From: Sphingomonas japonica
GTDB lineage: Bacteria > Pseudomonadota > Alphaproteobacteria > Sphingomonadales > Sphingomonadaceae
NCBI RefSeq assembly: GCF_006346325.1
Contig: NZ_VDYR01000001.1
Location: 1,612,001 to 1,676,000 of the forward strand
Direction of reading: 5' to 3'
Length of the DNA: 64,000 nucleotides
The notes under the pieces: model-generated
Databases searched by the model: none
The model's input: only the letters and a program-made list of their open reading frames with translations
What the model was told of the DNA's origin: nothing
Made by a program: the position numbers and the translations under genes
In this document: positions 8,027 through 14,768 of the stretch, piece after piece
Numbering within the stretch: the first letter of the stretch is position 1
Layout: each line of letters opens with the position of its first letter

Positions 8027-9304
8027 ATGAATGCGCCGTGGACGCCTGCAAAGGCCACCAATCGCGATGCATTCGTCGCGTTCGTGTGCGACGAGACCAC
8101 TGCCGAAGCGCTGCGCCCGATCGCCAGCGAATTCGGCTGGCCGGCGGAAAAGATCAACAAGGGCGGGCTGCGCAACGCGGTACAGACGCTGTCGGTGTCG
8201 ACCAGCCCGCACGTCCTGTTCGTCGATCTGTCCGAATCGGGCGATCCCCTGAACGACATCAACGCGCTGGCCGAAGTGTGCGAGCCCGGCACGGTGGTGA
8301 TCGCCGCGGGCCAGGTCAACGACGTCCGGCTCTACCGCGACCTCGTCGCCAGCGGCATCCAGGATTATCTCCTCAAACCGCTCAGCCCCGACATGCTGCG
8401 CGAGAGCTTCACCCATGCGCAGGCGATGCTGACCGCGCCCAAGCATGTCGAAGCCGCCGTCGAGCGCCCGCATTGCTCGGTCGCAGTGATCGGCACGCGC
8501 GGCGGCGTCGGCGCCTCGACCATCGCCACGTCGCTCGCCTGGCTGCTAAGCGACAAGGGCAAGCGCACCACGGCACTGCTCGACCTCGACGTGCATTTCG
8601 GCACCGGCGCGCTGGCGCTCGACCTCGAGCCGGGACGCGGACTGACCGATGCGATCGAGAATCCCAGCCGCATCGACGGGCTGTTCATCGAACGCGCGAT
8701 GGTGCGCGCTTCGGACAAGCTGGCGGTGCTGTCGGCCGAGGCCCCGATCCACACGCCGCTGATGACCGACGGCGCGGCCTTCTATCAGCTGCAGGAAGAG
8801 ATGCGCTCGGCATTCGAATGCACCGTCGTCGACCTGCCGCGCGGCATGCTGGTCCAGCATCCGCACCTCGTCGCCGACCTGCAGACCGCGGTGATCGTCA
8901 GCGAACTGACGCTGGCGGCGGCGCGCGATGCGATCCGGCTGCTGTCGTGGTTCAAGTCCAACGCCCCCAATACGCGCGTCATCACCGTCGCGAACCGGGT
9001 ACCGGCGTCGAGCACGATCGAGATCGGGCGCAAGGATTTCGAAGCCTCGATCGAGCGCAAGATCGACTATCTGGTTCCCTACGATCAGAAATTGTGCGCG
9101 CAGGCCGCCAAGCTCGGCAAGCCGCTCGCCGAGGCCGGGAAAGCATCGAAAACGGTGGCGCCGATTGGCGACCTGGCCTCTCAGATCCTGAGCGCCAGCG
9201 ACGATGCCGATGCGGCAGCACCTGGCAAGACCACAAAGGGTGGATCGCTGTTCGACCGGCTCGGCGGGTTCAAGGCGAAGCTGCCCGGCAAGGGCGGCAA
9301 GTGA
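8027..9304 (+). CDS. cpaE: CpaE/TadZ pilus localisation ATPase-like protein
   Basis: An N-terminal atypical receiver-like domain (about residues 15-135, FVAFVCDETTAEALRPIASE through QDYLLKPLS) is followed by a ParA/MinD-type ATPase domain. Its P-loop is deviant: R-G-G-V-G-A-S-T, so the canonical lysine before S/T is alanine. This is a known trait of CpaE proteins, which direct polar pilus placement rather than partition DNA. The C-terminus is basic (FKAKLPGKGGK). It is 425 aa long. In related loci cpaF follows directly; here tadB does. Confidence 0.9.
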   Translation: MNAPWTPAKATNRDAFVAFVCDETTAEALRPIASEFGWPAEKINKGGLRNAVQTLSVSTSPHVLFVDLSESGDPLNDINALAEVCEPGTVVIAAGQVNDVRLYRDLVASGIQDYLLKPLSPDMLRESFTHAQAMLTAPKHVEAAVERPHCSVAVIGTRGGVGASTIATSLAWLLSDKGKRTTALLDLDVHFGTGALALDLEPGRGLTDAIENPSRIDGLFIERAMVRASDKLAVLSAEAPIHTPLMTDGAAFYQLQEEMRSAFECTVVDLPRGMLVQHPHLVADLQTAVIVSELTLAAARDAIRLLSWFKSNAPNTRVITVANRVPASSTIEIGRKDFEASIERKIDYLVPYDQKLCAQAAKLGKPLAEAGKASKTVAPIGDLASQILSASDDADAAAPGKTTKGGSLFDRLGGFKAKLPGKGGK

Positions 9305-9305
9305 C

Positions 9306-9324
9306 GACCGGCACTCCGCCGGTC
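9306..9324 (+). repeat. Short hairpin in the cpaE-tadB junction, where cpaF is expected
   Basis: A perfect 7-bp inverted repeat with a 5-nt loop (GACCGGC-ACTCC-GCCGGTC) starts just after the cpaE stop and ends 21 bp before tadB. The tadB ribosome-binding site (GAAGGAAGG) lies immediately downstream. The hairpin could stabilise or attenuate the message, or mark the site from which cpaF was lost. There is no T-run, so it is not a standard terminator. Confidence 0.4.
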
Positions 9325-9345
9325 TGAAGGAAGGGCGCACGCGTA

Positions 9346-10320
9346 ATGGAATTGCTGCCGATCCTGGCCATCGCTTTCGGTGCGTTCTGCGTGCTGGGAA
9401 TGATGGTGTTCGCCTTTGCCGGCCCCTCGCCCGCCCGCGCCGGCACCCGTCGGCTGACGGCGGTACGCGCCCGGCACAGCGCTTCGAGCGACATTGTGGC
9501 CGAGGCCCAGTTGCGTCGCATCTCGACCAACCGCAATACCAAGATGGACGACGCGGCCACGCGCTTCCTGCCCAATCCGGCTTTGCTCAAGAAGCGGCTG
9601 GCGATGACCGGCAAGAGCTGGACGATGGGCCAGTATCTGATGGCGTCGGTCGGCCTGTTCGTCGTCGCCGCAATGCTGCTGTGGCTGCGCGGTGCGCCGG
9701 TGCTGCTGGCGGCGACGCTCGGACTGTTCGTCGGCGCCGGCTTGCCGCATTTCGTGGTGGGATGGAACATCAAGCGCCGGATCACGCAGTTCAACACCAA
9801 ATTCCCCGACGCGATCGAGTTGCTGGTGCGCGGGCTGCGCTCGGGCCTGCCGATCACCGAGACGATCGGCGTCGTCGGGCATGAGGTCAAAGGCCCGGTC
9901 GGGGAGGAATTTCGAGCGATCGCCGACAAGATGAAGATCGGCCGGACGATGGACGCCGCGCTTCAGGAGACCGCCGATCGGCTGGGCACCGCCGAATTCC
10001 AGTTCTTCGTCATCACCATCGCCATCCAGCGCGAGACCGGCGGCAACCTCGCCGAGACGCTCGCCAACCTGGCCGACGTGCTGCGCAAGCGCATGCAGAT
10101 GAAGCTCAAGATCAAGGCGATGTCGTCCGAATCCAAGGCCTCTGCGTACATCATCGGCTCGCTGCCGTTCATCGTGTTCGGGATAATCTGGTACATCTCC
10201 GGCGATTACATGCAGAATTTCTTCATCGACGAACGCCTGATCATCGCCGGTCTCGGCGGGCTGGTGTGGATGAGCATCGGCGCGTTCATCATGTCACGCA
10301 TGATCAACTTCGAAATCTGA
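9346..10320 (+). CDS. tadB: TadB inner-membrane pilus platform protein (type II secretion F family)
   Basis: This 324-residue membrane protein has an N-terminal helix, a cytoplasmic linker, a central helix pair at about residues 98-140, and a T2SSF domain with FPDAIELLVRGLRSGLPITE and IQRETGGNLAETLANLADVLRKR. Two C-terminal helices follow. TadB and TadC together form the inner-membrane platform on which the CpaF motor acts. The gene lies 41 bp after cpaE and 13 bp before tadC. The lack of a motor gene between cpaE and tadB is unusual. Confidence 0.9.
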   Translation: MELLPILAIAFGAFCVLGMMVFAFAGPSPARAGTRRLTAVRARHSASSDIVAEAQLRRISTNRNTKMDDAATRFLPNPALLKKRLAMTGKSWTMGQYLMASVGLFVVAAMLLWLRGAPVLLAATLGLFVGAGLPHFVVGWNIKRRITQFNTKFPDAIELLVRGLRSGLPITETIGVVGHEVKGPVGEEFRAIADKMKIGRTMDAALQETADRLGTAEFQFFVITIAIQRETGGNLAETLANLADVLRKRMQMKLKIKAMSSESKASAYIIGSLPFIVFGIIWYISGDYMQNFFIDERLIIAGLGGLVWMSIGAFIMSRMINFEI

Positions 10321-10333
10321 GGGCAGGCGAACC

Positions 10334-11326
10334 ATGCAACCCAGCGACGGCCCTACCCTGCTCGGCGTCGATGTCCTGTTCGTCGCGACGTTGCTGTCGG
10401 GCGTCGCCGCCTTTGCGGTGCTGCTCGCGGTCTATGCGATCATGACCGTGCGGGATCCCATGGCCAAGCGCGTCAAGGCCCTCAACGACCGGCGCGAACA
10501 GCTCAAGGCCGGGATCACCGCGTCGACCAGCAAGCGCCGCGCGAAGCTCGTCCAGAAGAGCGAGACCGCCGACAAGATGCGCGACTTCCTGTCGTCGCTC
10601 AAGGTGTTGCAGGACGAGCAGCTCAAGGCGGCGCAGATCAAGTTGCTTCAGGCCGGCATCCGCTCCAAGGACTGGGCGGTCGCGGTGATCTTCGGTCGGA
10701 TGATGCTGCCGATCTTCATAGGCGGGCCGGTCCTGTACTTGGTGTACGGCACCGATGCGTTCGCCGACTGGTCGCCGCTCAAGGCCTATGGCCTCGTCGC
10801 GATGACCTTCATCGCCTGTTACAAGGCACCCGACATCTACCTCAAGAACAAGATCGCCAAGCGAAGCGACGCGATCCGCAAGGGTCTTCCCGACGCACTC
10901 GACCTGCTGGTGATCTGCGCCGAGGCCGGGCTGACCGTCGATGCCGCGTTCCACCGCGTCGCGCGCGAACTGGGCCGCGCCTATCCCGAACTGGGCGACG
11001 AGTTCGGCCTGACCGCGATCGAGCTGGGCTTCCTCACCGATCGCCGCGCCGCGTTCGAGAACCTGGCGATGCGCATCGACCTCGAAGCGGTGCGCGGGGT
11101 CGTCACGACGATGATCCAGACCGAGAAATACGGCACGCCGCTGGCATCGGCGCTGCGCGTCCTGTCGGCGGAATTCCGCAACGAACGCATGATGCGCGCC
11201 GAGGAAAAGGCCGCGCGCCTGCCCGCGATCATGACCGTGCCGCTGATCCTGTTCATCCTGCCGGTGCTGTTCATCGTCATCCTCGGCCCGGCGGCCTGCT
11301 CGATCAACGACGCGCTGTTGTCCTAG
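10334..11326 (+). CDS. tadC: TadC inner-membrane pilus platform protein (type II secretion F family)
   Basis: The 330-residue protein has an N-terminal helix (DVLFVATLLSGVAAFAVLLA), a basic cytoplasmic segment, and a T2SSF domain with LPDALDLLVICAEAGLTVDA and YGTPLASALRVLSAEFRNER. The last helix (LILFILPVLFIVILGP) is typical of TadC. It partners TadB in the pilus platform. It is the last clearly Tad-related gene of the operon; TadD, TadE, TadF and TadG homologues do not follow. Confidence 0.9.
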   Translation: MQPSDGPTLLGVDVLFVATLLSGVAAFAVLLAVYAIMTVRDPMAKRVKALNDRREQLKAGITASTSKRRAKLVQKSETADKMRDFLSSLKVLQDEQLKAAQIKLLQAGIRSKDWAVAVIFGRMMLPIFIGGPVLYLVYGTDAFADWSPLKAYGLVAMTFIACYKAPDIYLKNKIAKRSDAIRKGLPDALDLLVICAEAGLTVDAAFHRVARELGRAYPELGDEFGLTAIELGFLTDRRAAFENLAMRIDLEAVRGVVTTMIQTEKYGTPLASALRVLSAEFRNERMMRAEEKAARLPAIMTVPLILFILPVLFIVILGPAACSINDALLS

Positions 11327-11372
11327 TCGGGAGCCGCACCGGCCCGCTCCCCCACCCCGACGCCCATCCAGG

Positions 11373-11412
11373 ATATTCTGAATGGGCGGCCGTGGTGCCG
11401 CCATCCGAATAT
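11373..11412 (+). terminator. Imperfect 40-nt hairpin after tadC
   Basis: The segment can fold with arms ATATTC..ATGGGCGGC and GCCGCCAT..GAATAT around the loop CGTGGT. It lies 46 bp after the tadC stop and about 70 bp before the next gene. It may end the tad transcript. No T-run follows, so Rho-independent termination is uncertain, and it could be a 5' structure of the next gene instead. Confidence 0.35.
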
Positions 11413-11479
11413 GCCGATCGGACGCCGGGAACGCGGATCGCGGGATGATCGTTATGCCCTCGAAACAGGAGGCATGCGC

Positions 11480-12013
11480 ATGTTGTTCTCGACCCCGACC
11501 CAATTCGCGGTGCTCGCCGTCTGTCTGATCGCCGGGTGGTTGTTCGGGCTTGCCAGCGCGCCCGGCGGAAAGAAGTGGAAGGAACGCCTGCGCGCAGAGG
11601 AAGCCGCGCATCGCGAGACCCGCGCCGAGATCGCGACACGCGACGCGCGATTGCGGGAGATCGAGCGCGAACGCGATGCCGCCCTTCAAAATCGTGACCG
11701 CGCCGCGCCGGTGGCGGCGGCCAGCGCGGCGACGGCGGCAACGGCCACCAGCCATCGCGGCGGCGGGTTCTTCGGCTGGGGTCGAGACAATCTGTCGCGC
11801 ATCCGCGGAATCGACGACACTACCGAAAAGGCGCTCAACGCCGATGGGATCAAGACCTATGCCGCGATCGAGGCGCTGACCGCCGACGAGGAAGCCGCGC
11901 TCGAGGACCGGCTCGGCATGGGACGCGGCCGCATCGCCGAGCAGCAGTGGCGCGAACAAGCGGCGATGCTGCGCGACGGGCATGACGAGGACCACGGACG
12001 GCGCTTCGTCTGA
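11480..12013 (+). CDS. Membrane-anchored coiled-coil protein with a C-terminal helix-hairpin-helix-like domain
   Basis: I do not recognise a named family. One N-terminal transmembrane helix (residues about 4-25) is followed by a Glu/Arg-rich coiled coil (about 30-75) and an Ala/Thr linker. The C-terminal 60 residues (LSRIRGIDDTTEKALNADGI..AIEALTADEEAALEDRLG) look like the HhH-type fold seen at the ends of some ribosomal L21-like and NADH dehydrogenase subunit E-like proteins. The perfect AGGAGG at 11467-11472 favours the ATG at 11480 over the one at 11474. The gene follows the Tad cluster and converges on ppdK with a 4-bp gap. Confidence 0.65.
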   Translation: MLFSTPTQFAVLAVCLIAGWLFGLASAPGGKKWKERLRAEEAAHRETRAEIATRDARLREIERERDAALQNRDRAAPVAAASAATAATATSHRGGGFFGWGRDNLSRIRGIDDTTEKALNADGIKTYAAIEALTADEEAALEDRLGMGRGRIAEQQWREQAAMLRDGHDEDHGRRFV

Positions 12014-12017
12014 GCCG

Positions 12018-14693
12018 CTAGGCCTTGCCCAGCGCCGCCTGCGCCGCAGCCAACCGGGCGATCGGGACACGGTACGGGCTGGCAGACACGTAATCGAGGC
12101 CGATCGTTTCGCAAAAGGCAATGCTGGCCGGATCGCCGCCATGTTCGCCGCAGATGCCGAGCTTGATGTCGGGCCGCGTGCCCCGGCCCCGCTCTGCGGC
12201 CATTTCGATCAGTTCGCCGACCCCCTCGACGTCGAGGCTGACGAACGGGTCGCGGGCATAGATTCCCTTTTCGACATAGACCGACAGGAAGCGCGCGGCG
12301 TCGTCGCGGCTGACGCCCAGGGTGGTCTGCGTCAGGTCGTTGGTGCCGAAGCTGAAGAACTCGGCCTGATCGGCAATATCCCCGGCGCGCAGGGCGGCGC
12401 GCGGCAATTCGATCATCGTTCCAACTAGATAGTCAATAGTACTCCCATGCTCTGCGAACACCGCTGCAGCAGCACGATCGACCACCGCCTTCATCAGTTC
12501 GAGTTCGCGCCGCGTGGCAACCAGCGGAACCATCACTTCGGGAACAGGCGCTTTTCCGGATCGATCGGCAACGATGCACGCGGCTTCGAAGATCGCGCGC
12601 GCCTGCATCTCGTAGATTTCGGGATAGGTCACGCCCAGCCGGCATCCACGATGGCCAAGCATCGGGTTGAACTCGTGCAGTTCGGCGGCGCGGCGCTTGA
12701 GCTTGTCGACGGTGATGCCCGTCGCGGCGGCGACATCCTCGAACTCGGCTTCCTGGTGCGGAAGGAATTCGTGCAGCGGCGGATCGAGCAGCCGGATCGT
12801 GCAGGGCAGCCCGACCATCACTTCGAAAATCTCGACGAAGTCGGCGCGCTGTTCGGGAAGCAGCTTGGCCAGCGCCGCGCGGCGCCCCGCCTCACTGTCG
12901 GCGAGGATCATCTCGCGCACCGCGGTGATGCGCGATCCTTCGAAGAACATGTGCTCGGTGCGGCACAACCCGATGCCCTCCGCCCCGAATTCGCGCGCGG
13001 TGCGGCAATCGGCGGGTGTCTCGGCATTCGCGCGCACGCGCAGGCGGCGGACCGCATCGGCCCATTTCATCAGCGCAGCGAAGTCGCCGCTCAGTTCGGG
13101 CTGCACCGTCGGCACCGCGCCCAGCATCACTTCGCCGGTTGAGCCGTCGATGGTGAGGATGTCTCCCTCGCGCACTTCGCGCCAGGAATCGCCGGCCCCG
13201 ACGCGCATCACTTTGTCGGCCGCCTTGATCGACAGCGCCCCCGCCCCCGACACGCACGGCCGCCCCATGCCGCGCGCGACCACCGCGGCGTGGCTGGTCA
13301 TCCCGCCGCGTGCGGTGAGGATGCCCTTGGCCGCATGCATGCCATGGATATCCTCGGGTGAGGTTTCGGTGCGCACCAGGATCACGCTGTCGCCGTTCGC
13401 AGCGGCACGCTCTGCGCTGTCGGCGTCGAACACAACCTTGCCCGATGCCGCGCCCGGCGAGGCGGGCAGCCCCTTGGTCAGCACGTCGCGCGGCGCTTCG
13501 GGATCGAGAGTCGGGTGGAGCAGTTGGTCGAGCGCCGACGGATCGACGCGCGCGATCGCCTGTTGCTGCGTGATGAGGCCGTCATTGGCCATGTCGACTG
13601 CGATCTTGAGCGCGGCCTTGGCCGTGCGCTTGCCCGAGCGGGTCTGCAGCATCCATAATTTGCCGCGCTCGACGGTGAATTCGATGTCCTGCATGTCGCG
13701 GTAATGGCGTTCGAGCAGGTCGAACACGCGCGCCAGCTCGCCGTACACTTCCGGCATCGCCTCTTCCATCGACGCCGGCTTCGCGTTCGCCGCCTCACGC
13801 GCGGCGCGGGTCAGATATTGCGGGGTGCGGATGCCGGCGACGACATCCTCGCCCTGCGCATTGATGAGGAACTCGCCATAATAGGCATTGGCCCCGGTCG
13901 AGGGGTCGCGGGTGAACGCGACGCCGGTCGCCGAGGTTTCGCCCATGTTGCCGAACACCATCGCCTGGACGTTGACCGCGGTGCCCCAGTCGCCTGGAAT
14001 GTCGTTGAGGCGGCGATAGACCTTGGCGCGTTCGGCCTGCCACGATCCGAACACCGCCGCGACCGCGCCCCATAGCTGGTCGTGGACGTCCTGCGGGAAC
14101 GGCTTGCCCCATAATTCCTCAACCAGCGCCTTGTACTCAACGACCAGCTTCTTGAGGTCGTCGGCGGTGAGTTCAGTGTCGAGGTAGAAGCCCTGGTCTT
14201 CCTTGGCGATCTCCAGCGCTTCCTCGAACCGGCCATGGTCGAGTTCGAGCACGACGTCGGCGTACATCTGGATGAAGCGGCGATAGCTGTCCCAGGCGAA
14301 GCGCGGGTCGCCCGCAACTTGCGCCAGCCCCTCGACCGTGGCGTCGTTGAGGCCGAGGTTGAGGACGGTATCCATCATCCCCGGCATCGACACGCGCGCG
14401 CCGGAACGGACCGAGACGAGCAGCGGGTCCGCCGCGTCGCCGAATGCCTTTCCAGTGATCCCCTCAATATGCGCGATGCCGCCTGCAACTTCGGTGCGCA
14501 GGCTGTCAGGGAACGCTTCACCTTCCTCGTAATATCGGGTGCACATCTCGGTGCTGATCGTGAAGCCGGGTGGCACCGGCAGGCCGATCGACGCCATTTC
14601 GGCAAGGTTCGCGCCCTTGCCGCCGAGCAGATTCTTGTCCCCCTTCCCCCCATCGGACACGCCGCCGCCGAAGCGGAATACGTACTGCGTCAT
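12018..14693 (-). CDS. ppdK: Pyruvate, phosphate dikinase
   Basis: This 891-residue enzyme interconverts pyruvate, ATP and Pi with phosphoenolpyruvate, AMP and PPi. The N-terminal ATP-grasp region begins FGGGVSDG and contains GKGANLAEMASIGLPVPPGF. The swivelling phosphohistidine domain has G-G-M-T-S-H-A-A-V-V-A-R-G, with the phosphorylated His near residue 468. The C-terminal PEP/pyruvate TIM barrel has RTEHMFFE and the terminal GICGEHGGDPASI with its catalytic Cys. Length is normal for the bacterial family. It is upstream of glyS on the same strand, 75 bp away. Confidence 0.96.
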   Translation of the reverse strand: MTQYVFRFGGGVSDGGKGDKNLLGGKGANLAEMASIGLPVPPGFTISTEMCTRYYEEGEAFPDSLRTEVAGGIAHIEGITGKAFGDAADPLLVSVRSGARVSMPGMMDTVLNLGLNDATVEGLAQVAGDPRFAWDSYRRFIQMYADVVLELDHGRFEEALEIAKEDQGFYLDTELTADDLKKLVVEYKALVEELWGKPFPQDVHDQLWGAVAAVFGSWQAERAKVYRRLNDIPGDWGTAVNVQAMVFGNMGETSATGVAFTRDPSTGANAYYGEFLINAQGEDVVAGIRTPQYLTRAAREAANAKPASMEEAMPEVYGELARVFDLLERHYRDMQDIEFTVERGKLWMLQTRSGKRTAKAALKIAVDMANDGLITQQQAIARVDPSALDQLLHPTLDPEAPRDVLTKGLPASPGAASGKVVFDADSAERAAANGDSVILVRTETSPEDIHGMHAAKGILTARGGMTSHAAVVARGMGRPCVSGAGALSIKAADKVMRVGAGDSWREVREGDILTIDGSTGEVMLGAVPTVQPELSGDFAALMKWADAVRRLRVRANAETPADCRTAREFGAEGIGLCRTEHMFFEGSRITAVREMILADSEAGRRAALAKLLPEQRADFVEIFEVMVGLPCTIRLLDPPLHEFLPHQEAEFEDVAAATGITVDKLKRRAAELHEFNPMLGHRGCRLGVTYPEIYEMQARAIFEAACIVADRSGKAPVPEVMVPLVATRRELELMKAVVDRAAAAVFAEHGSTIDYLVGTMIELPRAALRAGDIADQAEFFSFGTNDLTQTTLGVSRDDAARFLSVYVEKGIYARDPFVSLDVEGVGELIEMAAERGRGTRPDIKLGICGEHGGDPASIAFCETIGLDYVSASPYRVPIARLAAAQAALGKA

Positions 14694-14768
14694 GGTTGCT
14701 CCCTGTCTTGTGTCGTGGCCCTGGGGAGGGGTGAAGTGGAGAAAGTGGAGAGTCTCGGACGGTTTCGA

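Noticed and set aside
9305..9345. Searched the cpaE-tadB junction for a remnant of cpaF.
   Set aside because: Only 41 bp are present, containing a hairpin and the tadB ribosome-binding site; no Walker motif or other ATPase residue remains.
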